From Mycobacterium sp. E2479 (GTDB lineage: Bacteria; Actinomycetota; Actinomycetes; Mycobacteriales; Mycobacteriaceae): 60,770 nucleotides of DNA. Shown here piece by piece: positions 17,637 to 28,531 of this stretch. Position 1 is the stretch's first letter; the number at the start of each line of letters is the position of its first letter. A program made the translations under genes and the position numbers. The stretch is from contig NZ_LZJR01000079.1 in NCBI RefSeq assembly GCF_001667925.1, forward strand, positions 1-60,770, given 5' to 3'. The notes beneath the pieces were generated by a model. That model did no database searches and was not told where the DNA came from. It saw nothing but the letters and a program-made list of their open reading frames with translations.

Positions 17637-18472
17637 GCGCGCGCCGATGACAGCCGAAAAAGCGGGGAGACGGGGCCATGACCGTCGCCGAGTGGATAAG
17701 CGGCGCGCAGACATTCGGTGACCCATCGCTTCCCGAACTCGACGGCGGCCGGCACCGTGAAGTCGTACGCCAGGGCGCACGCGATCGCGCTGGCGAGCGT
17801 GTCGCCGCCGCCGTGGTCGTTGCCGGTGGCGACCCGCTGCGCGTCGAACTCGCGGAAATCAGCACCGTCATAGAGCAGGTCGCAGCTGTGATCCGACGAC
17901 CGCAAATGACCGCCCTTCACCAGCACCCACCGCGGGCCCAAGGCGTGCAGCGCCTTGGCCGCCGCACGCTGCGAGGCGGGATCCACCACGTCGATGTCGA
18001 CCAGCAGCCGCACCTCGTCAAGGTTCGGTGTCACCAACGTCGCCAATGGAAACAGTTGATTGCGAAGCGAATCCAGCGCTGGCGGCGCCATCAGGGCATC
18101 GCCGTGCATGGACGCCGCCACCGGATCGACCACGAGTGGAACCCTCAACCCGAGCCGGGTCCAGGTGGTGGCGACGGTGTCGATGATGCGCGGCGATGCC
18201 AGCATCCCGGTCTTGGCGCACTGGATGCCGATGTCGTCGACCACGGCTTCGATCTGCCCCGCGACCACGTCATCGGGCACCTCATGAAAGCTCTGCACGC
18301 CCAACGTGTTCTGGACGGTGACCGCGGTGACCGCGACGCACGCGTGCACGCCCAGCAGCGCCATCGTGCGCATGTCGGCTTCGATGCCCGCGCCACCCCC
18401 GGAATCCGATCCGGCGATGGACAGCACCCGCCGCGGCGTCGTGCCCGGCGCAGGCAGCGGCAGGAAAGTCAC
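17633..18472 (-). CDS. thiD: Hydroxymethylpyrimidine/phosphomethylpyrimidine kinase ThiD
   Basis: Phosphorylates hydroxymethylpyrimidine twice to the pyrophosphate used by ThiE. The 279-residue ribokinase-fold protein has VLSIAGSDSGGGAGIEADM near the N-terminus, TGMLAS near 95, PLVVDPV, WVLVKGGH and DDHGGGDTLA-type ATP/anion-hole sequence (NDHGGGDTLASAIA) near 220. I chose the GTG at 18472 because homologues begin with a similar FLPLPAPGTTPRRVLS leader. Upstream codons run through the tandem repeat and are not coding. The gene is downstream of thiC on the same strand. Confidence 0.92.
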   Translation of the reverse strand: MTFLPLPAPGTTPRRVLSIAGSDSGGGAGIEADMRTMALLGVHACVAVTAVTVQNTLGVQSFHEVPDDVVAGQIEAVVDDIGIQCAKTGMLASPRIIDTVATTWTRLGLRVPLVVDPVAASMHGDALMAPPALDSLRNQLFPLATLVTPNLDEVRLLVDIDVVDPASQRAAAKALHALGPRWVLVKGGHLRSSDHSCDLLYDGADFREFDAQRVATGNDHGGGDTLASAIACALAYDFTVPAAVEFGKRWVTECLRAAYPLGDGHGPVSPLFRLSSARA

Positions 18473-18477
18473 TGGGC

Positions 18478-20352
<1,875 letters not shown>

Positions 20353-20464
20353 ATGGATGGGTCCGCACGCGACGTTACCCCGACCCAGGGCCGAGCGACA
20401 TGGTCGACGGCCTTTTGTACCGGGGCGGTAGCCGGAGGCGTTCCCCTAGTGGAAAAATGCAAAC

Positions 20465-21172
20465 GTGCCACAGCGCAGGCGAACAGGGGAATCGTCATCC
20501 GATGGGGGCGGCGTGTCCTTCTCGGAACCCGGCGAGCCGGCCCCCGGGTACCTGAACGTCGGCGCGTTCCGCTTCTGGTTCGTCGGTCAACGCTGGGAAT
20601 GGTCGGACGAGGTGGCCAGGATGCACGGCTACGAACCCGGGGAGGTCGAGCCGACGACCGAACTGCTGCTGTCGCACAAACATCCCGACGACCGCGCCCA
20701 TGTCCAGGAGCTCCTCGACTTCGCGTTGCAGTCCGAAGAGTCGTTCTCGAGCAGGCACCGCTTCGTCGACACCGCGGGCACGCTGCACGACGCCATCGTC
20801 GTCGCCGACCGCATGCGCGACGAGTCGGGCGCCGTGCTGGGCACCGAGGGCTACTACATCGACCTCACCAACACCTTCGACGCGACCCGCCAGGAGGTGC
20901 TCGACGAGGCGCTGCCGGACCTTTTCGAGAGCCGCGCGGCCATCGAGCAGGCCAAAGGCGTGCTGATGTTCGTCTACCGGGTCAGCGCCGAGCAGGCGTT
21001 TCGTGTGCTGCAGTGGCGGTCGCAGGAGTCCAATGTGAAATTGCGTGCGCTGGCCAAGCAGTTGCTCACCGAAGTGGCGACCCTGGGGTCACCGGTTGCC
21101 GCCTTGCAAAGCCAGTTCGACCATTTGCTGCTGACCGTGCACGAGAGGATTCCGCCCGAGTCAACCGGGTAA
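20465..21172 (+). CDS. PAS-ANTAR domain regulator
   Basis: A 235-residue protein (from the GTG at 20465; a GTG at 20513 is also possible). A PAS domain covers roughly residues 30-140 (WSDEVARMHGYEPGEVEP, HPDDRAHVQELLDFAL, YYIDLTNTFD). An ANTAR RNA-binding domain lies at about 155-210 (SRAAIEQAKGVLMFVYRVSA, AFRVLQWRSQESNVKLRALA). ANTAR proteins bind paired hairpins in mRNA leaders to prevent termination. The gene stands just upstream of the STAS and hybrid kinase genes and probably belongs to the same signalling system. Confidence 0.88.
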   Translation: MPQRRRTGESSSDGGGVSFSEPGEPAPGYLNVGAFRFWFVGQRWEWSDEVARMHGYEPGEVEPTTELLLSHKHPDDRAHVQELLDFALQSEESFSSRHRFVDTAGTLHDAIVVADRMRDESGAVLGTEGYYIDLTNTFDATRQEVLDEALPDLFESRAAIEQAKGVLMFVYRVSAEQAFRVLQWRSQESNVKLRALAKQLLTEVATLGSPVAALQSQFDHLLLTVHERIPPESTG

Positions 21173-21217
21173 CCAACGATTCGGTAAACGAGCAGTTCGG
21201 GTACAGGTTAATCTCGG

Positions 21218-21661
21218 GTGGTCTGCGGTGCGCGACCGCGCATACCGCCGCGTAATCGCGCTAAGCGGCTGCAGATCTCCACGTTGGCTGCGGCGAAAGG
21301 CACGAAGTTGTTGGCGGTCGAACACGAGGCCCACAACGATGCGGTGATTGTGAGCGTCAAAGGCGATGTTGACTCCAGTACCGTCGGCGAGCTTGCCGCT
21401 CACCTGACGACCGCCCTCAGGCTGGCCTCGGCGCAGCCGGCCCGACCGGTGGTCATCGATTTGCAGGCCGTTGATTTCTTCGGGAGCGCGGCGCTGAACG
21501 CGGTGCTCGACTGTCACGAGGGCGGAAAGGCCGACGGGACCTCGGTTCGGCTGGTGGCCGACCACGACCAGGTGCTGCGACCGATCCAGGTCACCGAACT
21601 AGACCGGGTCTTCGACATCTACCCGACGCTGTCCGCGGCGTTGCAACGAAGACGGCGGTGA
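21218..21661 (+). CDS. STAS-domain protein, anti-sigma factor antagonist-like
   Basis: A protein of up to 147 residues with a STAS domain from about residue 30. VIVSVKGDVDSSTVGELAAH is followed by RPVVIDLQAVDFFGSAALNA, where Ser in FGSAAL aligns with the phosphorylated Ser of SpoIIAA/RsbV proteins. The GTG at 21218 is uncertain; the conserved domain needs only the part after about 21280. Its stop overlaps the start of the large kinase gene (TGATG). It is the natural substrate candidate for that protein's phosphatase and anti-sigma-type domains. Confidence 0.86.
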   Translation: MVCGARPRIPPRNRAKRLQISTLAAAKGTKLLAVEHEAHNDAVIVSVKGDVDSSTVGELAAHLTTALRLASAQPARPVVIDLQAVDFFGSAALNAVLDCHEGGKADGTSVRLVADHDQVLRPIQVTELDRVFDIYPTLSAALQRRRR

Positions 21662-24600
21662 TGGACTCGCGACTGCCGGCTGACCTGGCCGCTGCCGTTT
21701 CGCTAGGCGGTGAGATGGGCCGGCGGTTCGCCGAATACGACTGGGACACTCATCCGCTGGGACCGCCGGACCAATGGCCGGCCGAATTCCGCGCAGCGGT
21801 GACGACGGCGCTGACGTCGCGGTTTCCGATCGTGCTGTGGCTGGGGCCGCAGGATCTGTTCCTCGTCTACAACGATGCCTACATATCTGCTCTGGCCGAC
21901 AAGCATCCGGCTGCCCTGGGGCGGCGCGGCCGGGAAGTGTGGTGGGACATCTGGGACTCCATCGGACCGATGCTTACGGGGGTTATTGCGACAGGTGAGG
22001 CGACGTGGTCGCGCGACCTGTTGTTGTCCATGGTGATAGAAGGTCGACGGCAAGACCGATATTTCACCTTCACCTACGGCCCGATGATCGCCACGAGCGG
22101 CGATGTCTCTGGGATTTTCTGCGCGGTCACAGAGACAACCGAGCGGGTGCTGAGCGAGCGCCGCCTGCATCTGCTCAACACGGTCGCCTCGGCGATAGTC
22201 GAGAGCCGCAGCATCGACGAGGCGGTCGGTGTCGCGGTCAGGGTGTGTGCATCGCAACCGGCCGACCTGTCCTTCATCGCCGTCTACGCCGGCAGCGGTG
22301 AGACCGGCGATGTCACGCTGCGCGGCGCGACGCCATCGGTGCTGGCGCTGCTGCCCGGCGAACTGGCGCAGCTGACCGATTGGGATGCGGCGGCGCGGTC
22401 CCGGGCCGAAAGCCAGGTCATCGAGGATGTCACCGGCGCGATCCCCGGCATCGGTGAGGTCCTGGGCGCCGACTGTCCGCGGCAAATGCTGGTGCTGCCC
22501 CTGGGGGAGGCCTTGACCACGGGGGCCTTGGTGCTCGGCGCCAGCCCCAGGCGCCCCCTCGACGCACAATTTCAAGGCTTCTGTCAGCTGCTGGCCGACC
22601 AGTTGACGTCGACATTCGCCTCGATCGTCTCCTACGAGCAGGAACGGCACCGGGCCGACGCGCTGGCCGAATTGGACCGGGCGAAGACGGCATTTCTCAC
22701 CAATGTCAGCCACGAGTTCCGCACTCCGCTGACCCTGCTGCTCGGACCGCTGGACGACGCGCTGCTGGACGCGGCGCCGGAAACCCTGCTCGCGGAGCGG
22801 CTTACCACCGCAGCACGCAACGCGCGGCGCCTGCAGCGTCTGGTCGACTCGCTGCTCGACTTCTCCCGCATCGAGGCCGGCCGGGCCAACGCCAAGTTGG
22901 TGTGCACCGATGTCGGCGCCCTCACCGCGCACATCGCGTCGTCGTTCACCGAGCTGTGTCATCGCGCGGGGCTCGACCTCGAGCTGGACTGCGCGCCGGC
23001 CCTGGCCGACGTCGATCCGGGCATGTGGGAGACGATCGTTCTCAACCTGCTGTCCAATGCCGTCAAATACACGCTGCGAGGCACGATTTCGGTGCAGGTA
23101 CGGACCGAATCCGATGACTGCGTGATCGACGTGCGCGACACCGGGGTCGGCATCGGCGCCGAGGATCTGAAGCAGTTGTTCGAGCGCTTCTACCGGGCCG
23201 ACAACGTTCGTGGCCGCAGCGTCGAGGGCACCGGGATCGGGTTGTCTTTGGTGCGGGGCCTGGTCGAACTGCACTGCGGCACGGTGGAGATCGACAGCGA
23301 GCTGGACCGCGGAACCACCGTGACCATCCGGGTGCCGCGATCGGTCTCGGGCGCGGTGGTCGCCGCGTCGCCCGCCATGCCGGATGAAACGAATCCATAT
23401 GTCGCCGAGGCGAGTCAATGGGTGACGACGGCCCCCGAACCCGTGGCCGCCGCGCCCGATAGGACGCGCCAACTCGTGCTGATCGCCGACGACAATGCGG
23501 ACATGCGGGCGCACCTGGACCGGGTGCTGTCCGCCCACTGGGAGACGGCTCTGGCCGGCGATGGAGAGTCGGCGCTGGCCGCGACGCGGAGACTGCGCCC
23601 GGACGCGATCGTCACCGACGTGATGATGCCCGGGCTCGACGGCTTTGGATTTGTCACCGCCGTCCGCGCGGACCCGGAATTGGCGGCCACGCCGATCCTG
23701 ATGCTGTCCGCGCGGGCCGGTCCCGAGGCGATCAACGAGGGCTATGCCGGCGGGGCCGACGACTATCTGCCCAAGCCGTTCCGGACCCAAGAGCTGATCG
23801 ACCGGGTGGCGTCGAGATTGTCCGCGGTTGGCCGCGAGCGTGAGCGGCAGCGTCGCGAGGCACGGTCGGGCCTCGCCGCCGACCTGGTGCATCTCGACTC
23901 GGCGCTGCAGGGCGCCAGCTCGGTCGGCGAGATCATGGACGCCCTACTGGGCTCCTCCTTCGGCTCGGGCGACGCCGGCGCGGTCGCGATCGGTGTCGTC
24001 GACGGCGAGCGTTACCTGCGCTTCGAATACTCCGGCGATCTGCCGGCGGAGTTCCGCGACCGCTACCACGTCGTCGCGCTCGACGCCCCGTTGATCGGAG
24101 CCGACGTCGCGCGCACCGGTGAGTCGATGATCGTCGCCGACACGTTCGAGCTGCCCCCGCGCTACGCGCACGCCGTGCAGGACAGCGCGGCGAGCATCCG
24201 CGCCTGCGTGGCCCACCCGCTGCGGGATGGCGCCGGCCGGATCTTGGGTGTGCTGGCGTTGTTGTGGCCGGCTCCACGCAAATTCGACGCCACCGAACTC
24301 GATGCCTTTGCCCGTATGGCCGAGCTGACGTCCTCGGCCCTGGACCGGGTTCGGCTGATGGCCCGCGAACACGAGATTGCCATTGACTTCCAAGAGCACC
24401 TGCTCGACCTGGATCGCGGCTCTACCGCCGCGGTCGTGTCTGCCGTCTACCAGCCGGCGGGGGAGGCGATGCGGGTCGGCGGCGACTGGTATTCCGTGAC
24501 CCCACTGGACCACCCCGGCAGGATCGCGATATCGGTCGGAGACGTGGTCGGGCACGGCCTCCCCGCGGCGATCGTGATGAGCAGGCTGCGCGCCGCGGTC

Positions 24601-25521
24601 GCGGCCTCCGCGCTGACCGCGGACGAACCGGAGGCAGTACTGGGCGCGCTGGACAGGTATGCCGCCAGCGTCGACGGCGCGCGCTGCGCGACGGTGGCCT
24701 ACGCGCGGATCGACACCGAATCCCGCCGCGGCGCTGCCACCGTCAGCTACAGCTGCGCCGGGCACCCCTATCCGGTGCTGGTGCTGCCCGACGGGCAGGC
24801 GGTCTATCTGGAGTCCGGCCGGCGCGCGCCGGTTTCTGTGGCCGGAAACGGCTTCCACGATTCGGCGGACCAGTCATCCGGCGACACCGCGACGGCCGAG
24901 CTGCCGGCGGGCGGATTGATCCTGCTCTACACCGACGGACTCATCGAACGGCCCGGCGAGACGCTCGACGACGGGTTCGAGCGCCTGCGGGCGGTCGCGG
25001 CGCAATGCGCCGGCCTCCCGGTTGAACAGATTTGCGCGGAGCTGCTGACCAAGATGGCACCGCCGTCCGGTTACCGCGACGACGTCGTGGTACTCGCGCT
25101 GCGGCCGAGCCACGTGGCCGCGGGCAGCTTCGTCACCGTGGTGCCGGCCGCGCCCGCTCAGATTCCCGTCGCGCGGGAGCAGCTGCGAGATTGGCTGAAC
25201 ACCATCGAAGTCTTGCCGGGTCGCGAAACGGACATCTTGTTGGCGACCGGTGAAGCCGTCACCAACGCGATCGAACACGGCAGCCGAAACGAACCGCGTC
25301 AAACGGTGTCGGTCGAGGCCTTCCTGCGGCAGAACACCGTCGTGATCACTGTCAGTGACACCGGCCGATGGGTCGGCGATTCGTCGGCCAGCTTGCGCAG
25401 CCGCCGCCGCGGGCGCGGGCTGACCCTGATGAGCGGTTTGGCCGACGATGTCGAAACGCGACGCACCTCGGCCGGCACTCGGGTCACCCTGCGGTTCGAC
25501 CACGCTGTCGCGCAAAGCTGA
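21661..25521 (+). CDS. Hybrid histidine kinase-receiver-PP2C phosphatase-RsbW-type ATPase
   Basis: A 1286-residue multidomain signalling protein. Order: PAS-like sensor (about 10-160), GAF (170-325), HisKA with phospho-accepting His351 (NVSHEFRTPL), HATPase (N-box LNLLSNAVKYT near 462; DTGVGIG; GTGIGLSLV), receiver with Asp653 (VTDVMMPGLDG) and Lys705, second GAF (about 740-905), SpoIIE-type PP2C (Asp942 in GGDWY, Asp961 in GDVVGHG, Asp1092 in YTDGLIE) and a C-terminal RsbW-like ATPase (GEAVTNAIEHG near 1198; GRGLTLM). All key residues are intact. It could sense, phosphorelay, dephosphorylate and re-phosphorylate the STAS partner encoded immediately upstream. The ATG at 21661 overlaps that gene. 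It resembles M. tuberculosis Rv1364c plus a hybrid kinase. Confidence 0.93.
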   Translation: MDSRLPADLAAAVSLGGEMGRRFAEYDWDTHPLGPPDQWPAEFRAAVTTALTSRFPIVLWLGPQDLFLVYNDAYISALADKHPAALGRRGREVWWDIWDSIGPMLTGVIATGEATWSRDLLLSMVIEGRRQDRYFTFTYGPMIATSGDVSGIFCAVTETTERVLSERRLHLLNTVASAIVESRSIDEAVGVAVRVCASQPADLSFIAVYAGSGETGDVTLRGATPSVLALLPGELAQLTDWDAAARSRAESQVIEDVTGAIPGIGEVLGADCPRQMLVLPLGEALTTGALVLGASPRRPLDAQFQGFCQLLADQLTSTFASIVSYEQERHRADALAELDRAKTAFLTNVSHEFRTPLTLLLGPLDDALLDAAPETLLAERLTTAARNARRLQRLVDSLLDFSRIEAGRANAKLVCTDVGALTAHIASSFTELCHRAGLDLELDCAPALADVDPGMWETIVLNLLSNAVKYTLRGTISVQVRTESDDCVIDVRDTGVGIGAEDLKQLFERFYRADNVRGRSVEGTGIGLSLVRGLVELHCGTVEIDSELDRGTTVTIRVPRSVSGAVVAASPAMPDETNPYVAEASQWVTTAPEPVAAAPDRTRQLVLIADDNADMRAHLDRVLSAHWETALAGDGESALAATRRLRPDAIVTDVMMPGLDGFGFVTAVRADPELAATPILMLSARAGPEAINEGYAGGADDYLPKPFRTQELIDRVASRLSAVGRERERQRREARSGLAADLVHLDSALQGASSVGEIMDALLGSSFGSGDAGAVAIGVVDGERYLRFEYSGDLPAEFRDRYHVVALDAPLIGADVARTGESMIVADTFELPPRYAHAVQDSAASIRACVAHPLRDGAGRILGVLALLWPAPRKFDATELDAFARMAELTSSALDRVRLMAREHEIAIDFQEHLLDLDRGSTAAVVSAVYQPAGEAMRVGGDWYSVTPLDHPGRIAISVGDVVGHGLPAAIVMSRLRAAVAASALTADEPEAVLGALDRYAASVDGARCATVAYARIDTESRRGAATVSYSCAGHPYPVLVLPDGQAVYLESGRRAPVSVAGNGFHDSADQSSGDTATAELPAGGLILLYTDGLIERPGETLDDGFERLRAVAAQCAGLPVEQICAELLTKMAPPSGYRDDVVVLALRPSHVAAGSFVTVVPAAPAQIPVAREQLRDWLNTIEVLPGRETDILLATGEAVTNAIEHGSRNEPRQTVSVEAFLRQNTVVITVSDTGRWVGDSSASLRSRRRGRGLTLMSGLADDVETRRTSAGTRVTLRFDHAVAQS

Positions 25522-25537
25522 GCCGATCGGGCGGCGG

Positions 25538-25816
25538 CTAGGCCTCCTCCATCGCTTCCCCGAGCTCCTCCAACAGCTTGTTGTGGTGGTTGCTGGCCAG
25601 TAAGTGCCCGGCGGCGATGACCAGGGCCACCGGCCAGTCGATGAGTTCGAGGGCCGCCAGGGCCGCCAGCCCGCCGAAGTAGGCCAACTGCTCTGGCCTG
25701 GGGATTTCCATCTGACCGACCGCCGGCAGGTTGACCACAAAGGTTTCGCCCTCGCGGATCTTCTGCACCGCCTCGCGCTGCGACGTGCCGCGCCGCGACT
25801 TCTTTTCCGCCATCAT
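25538..25816 (-). CDS. Small membrane-associated protein, Rv0424c-like
   Basis: A 92-residue protein (91 from the second Met). A basic N-terminus, MAEKKSRRGTSQREAVQKI, and a central NLPAVGQMEIPRPEQLAYFG precede a hydrophobic helix (LAALAALELIDWPVALVIAAG). An acidic tail ends LLEELGEAMEEA. By position and size it matches the small conserved gene Rv0424c next to thiC in M. tuberculosis. No function is known. Confidence 0.75.
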   Translation of the reverse strand: MMAEKKSRRGTSQREAVQKIREGETFVVNLPAVGQMEIPRPEQLAYFGGLAALAALELIDWPVALVIAAGHLLASNHHNKLLEELGEAMEEA

Positions 25817-25876
25817 TTGCCTTTCGGTAACGAGAGGTTTCCCATCTCGCTGGGTCGCGGGTCCACCGTCGGAACT

Positions 25877-26152
25877 ATGTCGACGATGACCGACACCGGG
25901 GGCGATCCGCTAGTTTCATCGTTTGCTTCGGTGCTGAAGGTGCCGCTACTCGAACTCTATGCGCTGTTGTGGCGCGTCGGGGTGGTCGAGATTCGGCAAG
26001 ACGATCGGGTTCCTCGTCGCGGCGCGAAGGTTCCGTCCGGGGTGGTTCAGGGCCCGATCTGTCCGGATCCATCTGCTCACTCCGACGATCGCGTGGTGCG
26101 CTGGCCGTTGGCGCAATTGGCTTCGGCGGTCTTTAGCGAAGCAGCCGGCTGA
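25877..26152 (+). CDS. Hypothetical small protein
   Basis: A 91-codon frame starting MSTMTDTGGDPLVSSFASV. A hydrophobic helix-like stretch, LKVPLLELYALLWRVGVVEI, is followed by a basic, proline-containing tail. It occupies the position where ctpH lies in M. tuberculosis, on the opposite strand. There is no clear ribosome-binding site and no recognised domain. It may be a decayed gene. Confidence 0.4.
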   Translation: MSTMTDTGGDPLVSSFASVLKVPLLELYALLWRVGVVEIRQDDRVPRRGAKVPSGVVQGPICPDPSAHSDDRVVRWPLAQLASAVFSEAAG

Positions 26153-26168
26153 TCGGCAGCGGATTCGC

Positions 26169-26615
26169 CTAGTTGGTGCTGCGCAACCCCGTGGTGCCGG
26201 CCCGGCGTCCGGCCGTTTTCTTGGCCGGGGAATTGCCGGGGGTTTTCGCGGGCGCCTTCTTCTGCGTCGGCGGCTCGGCCGGAACCGCCTTGAGGTCCGC
26301 CTTGACCGCGCGGGGCTCGGCCTCGTGCTTGCGGCTCAACCTCTGCAACAGCAAGGCGCTGCCGCCGACGGCCAGCAGCACCGGCCACTCCACCAATCCG
26401 GCGACGCCCAGCGCGCCGAAGGCCAGCGCGGCCGCGGGCGCCGAGTGGCTACCGCTGTTCATGCCGCGCTTGACGCCCTCCGCGGCTCCGGTGACGCCGC
26501 CGATGACCCCGTTGACCGCCGCGCCACCGACGGCACCGGCGGCTGCGGTCGTCGCGGTCGCCGCGCGGTTCACCGCCTGACTCACGCCTCGGAATGCTCC
26601 GCCGATGACACTCAT
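26169..26615 (-). CDS. Membrane protein with Lys/Ala/Pro-rich tail, Rv0426c-like
   Basis: A 148-residue protein. The N-terminal half is rich in Gly/Ala/Val (GAVGGAAVNGVIGGVTGAAE), followed by a hydrophobic hairpin (AAALAFGALGVAGLVEWPVLLAVGGSALLL). A disordered basic tail (KKAPAKTPGNSPAKKTAGRR) follows. Size and position match Rv0426c of M. tuberculosis. The function is unknown. In M. tuberculosis ctpH lies between this gene and Rv0424c; that gene is absent here. Confidence 0.72.
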   Translation of the reverse strand: MSVIGGAFRGVSQAVNRAATATTAAAGAVGGAAVNGVIGGVTGAAEGVKRGMNSGSHSAPAAALAFGALGVAGLVEWPVLLAVGGSALLLQRLSRKHEAEPRAVKADLKAVPAEPPTQKKAPAKTPGNSPAKKTAGRRAGTTGLRSTN

Positions 26616-26729
26616 GATGACTCCCTGCCATTGCTGCTAATCCCCAAAGCCTGCCACCATGTCATCGCGCAGACAACGAGAAGCACCTGAGAATTGCGTG
26701 AGCTTGATGTGAGTGGGTCTGGCCCGTCC

Positions 26730-27617
26730 TTATGGCCGCGGCTCGTCTCGCCTCACATCAATGAGCACCGGCGCGTGATCGCTGGCCGCCTTGCCTTTGC
26801 GTTCTTCGCGGACGATCTGGGCGTCGATCACGCGGCCCGCCAAGGCCGGTGAGCCGAGGATGAAATCGATGCGCATGCCTTGTCGTTTCGGGAACCGCAG
26901 CTGGGTGTAGTCCCAGTAGGTGTAGACCCCGGGGCCCGGCGCGAAAGGGCGCACCACGTCGGCGAATTGCGCATCGACGATGGCGTGGAACGCGCGGCGC
27001 TCCGGTGCGGAGACGTGCGTGGCGTCGGCGAAGAACTCCATACTCCAGACGTCGTCGTCTTGCGGGGCGATGTTCCAGTCGCCGGCCAGCGCGATGGCCG
27101 CGGTGGGATCGTCGCGCAACCAACTCGATGCCGAATTACGCAGTGCCGCAAGCCATTCAAGCTTGTACGTGTAGTGCGGGTCGCCCAGGGCCCGGCCGTT
27201 GGGAACGTAGAGACTCCACATCCGGACGCCACCGCACGTGGCGGCCAACGCACGGGCCTCCGCGGTGGCGGCGACTTCCGGCTTGCTACTCCAGGTGGGT
27301 TGACCCTCGAATCCGATCTGCACGTCGCCCAGGCCGACGCGGGAGGCGATCGCCACGCCGTTCCACTGGTTGAAACCGACGTGGGCCACCTCGTAGCCGA
27401 GTTCGAAGAACGGCAACGTGGGGAACTGGGCGTCGGAGCATTTGGTTTCCTGCATGGCCAGCACGTCGACGTCGGCGCGGGCCAGCCAGTCGGTGACGCG
27501 GTGCAGCCGGGAACGAATCGAGTTGACATTCCAGGTGGCCATCCGAAGCGTCGATCGCAAGTGCGGCGACGGCTGGGGCGGCGCGTCGCCGCCACCATCA
27601 ACCGTCCCGTCGGGCAT
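26730..27617 (-). CDS. xthA: Exodeoxyribonuclease III (AP endonuclease) XthA
   Basis: Base-excision repair nuclease acting at abasic sites and 3' ends. The 295-residue EEP-fold protein has the family residues in order: MATWNVNSIRSRL near 26, LAMQETKCSD (metal-binding Glu) near 54, YVPNGRALGDPHY, LAGDWNIAPQDDDVW near 170, MRIDFILGSP near 250 and the terminal ASDHAPVLID (catalytic Asp-His). It has an extra Pro/Gly-rich N-terminus of about 20 residues; the start could also be nearer Met26. Two bases separate its start from the preceding GNAT gene stop. Confidence 0.94.
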   Translation of the reverse strand: MPDGTVDGGGDAPPQPSPHLRSTLRMATWNVNSIRSRLHRVTDWLARADVDVLAMQETKCSDAQFPTLPFFELGYEVAHVGFNQWNGVAIASRVGLGDVQIGFEGQPTWSSKPEVAATAEARALAATCGGVRMWSLYVPNGRALGDPHYTYKLEWLAALRNSASSWLRDDPTAAIALAGDWNIAPQDDDVWSMEFFADATHVSAPERRAFHAIVDAQFADVVRPFAPGPGVYTYWDYTQLRFPKRQGMRIDFILGSPALAGRVIDAQIVREERKGKAASDHAPVLIDVRRDEPRP

Positions 27618-27619
27618 GG

Positions 27620-28531
27620 CTAGACGTTAGCCCAGCCGTCCGGGCGCACCGGCACGTAGCGACGGCGGTGGTGTAGACGGAATCCCAACGCGGCGGCAAG
27701 CGTCGTCACGCCGACGTCGGGTACCCGCAGGTAGCCGCGCGTTGCTCCACGGTCGGCCCCCCACGCCAACAGTGCCCCGCACAGGTCCGCCGCCGATCGC
27801 TCGTCGGCGTCCGGCGCCCAGCGCACGGCCGAGATGCCCACCCAGCGTTCGCCGCCGGGTGCGTCGGTCACGGCGGCACGCGCGACCGCTGTGTCACCGT
27901 GCGCGCCGAAGGCGAGCTCGCCGTCGATGACGGCGGTGAGCACGTCGACCGGGATCTCGCCGCCGGATATCCGCAACCACGCGTCATCGGGGCGCGGCGA
28001 CAGTCTGACGGACGGGCCGGCGCTGTGGGCGGCCGCGTCGGAAAGATCGCGCACCACAACCCGTTCCGTGCGTTCGCCGGTCAAGCCGGCCGGCAGTTCC
28101 AGCAGGCGGTCGGGCAGGGCAAGTCGTGGCGTCAGGCCGCGGCCCTGGTACCATTCGACGATCGCCGGTAGGCAGCTCAGCTGAGCGGAAAGTGCCAGCG
28201 GCACTGCGGAATTCGCGGCAAGGCCGGCACCGTGGCCGGCCCGCAGGAGCCAGCCGTCCAGCCAAAGATGCTGTGCGCCCGGCCAGGCGGTGGCGGCGGC
28301 GTGTTCGAGCGCGCGGATGTGTGACGTGCGGATCGGGGTGTCGGTGAGCACCCGCAGCGCGACCGCATCGGCGGGTGCGAACTCGACGACGGCGCCGGTC
28401 TTCGTCCGCACCCGCACCATCGGGTCGACGGCCAGCAGCTGACCCACCGCGTCGGTCAACGGCGGCACCGAACCGGCCGGGCGGCGGTAGCGAACCGTCA
28501 CCCGGGTACCCGGGTCGGGCCACGAAACCAT
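27620..28531 (-). CDS. GNAT-family acetyltransferase, Rv0428c-like
   Basis: A 303-residue protein. An N-terminal 60-residue beta-rich domain (RVTVRYRRPAGSVPPLTDAV, LAVDPMVRVRTKTGAVVEFA) is followed by a GNAT-like region. Within that, HLWLDGWLLRAGHGAGLAANS and a C-terminal ALLAWGADRGATRGYLRVPD resemble the acetyl-CoA-binding fold. The ATG at 28531 shares one base with the def stop, so the two are coupled, as in M. tuberculosis Rv0429c-Rv0428c. The substrate is unknown. Confidence 0.85.
   Translation of the reverse strand: MVSWPDPGTRVTVRYRRPAGSVPPLTDAVGQLLAVDPMVRVRTKTGAVVEFAPADAVALRVLTDTPIRTSHIRALEHAAATAWPGAQHLWLDGWLLRAGHGAGLAANSAVPLALSAQLSCLPAIVEWYQGRGLTPRLALPDRLLELPAGLTGERTERVVVRDLSDAAAHSAGPSVRLSPRPDDAWLRISGGEIPVDVLTAVIDGELAFGAHGDTAVARAAVTDAPGGERWVGISAVRWAPDADERSAADLCGALLAWGADRGATRGYLRVPDVGVTTLAAALGFRLHHRRRYVPVRPDGWANV

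Noticed and set aside
21703..23892. 729-codon open frame opposite the hybrid kinase
   Set aside because: Shadow of the kinase gene; no domain, and compositionally biased.
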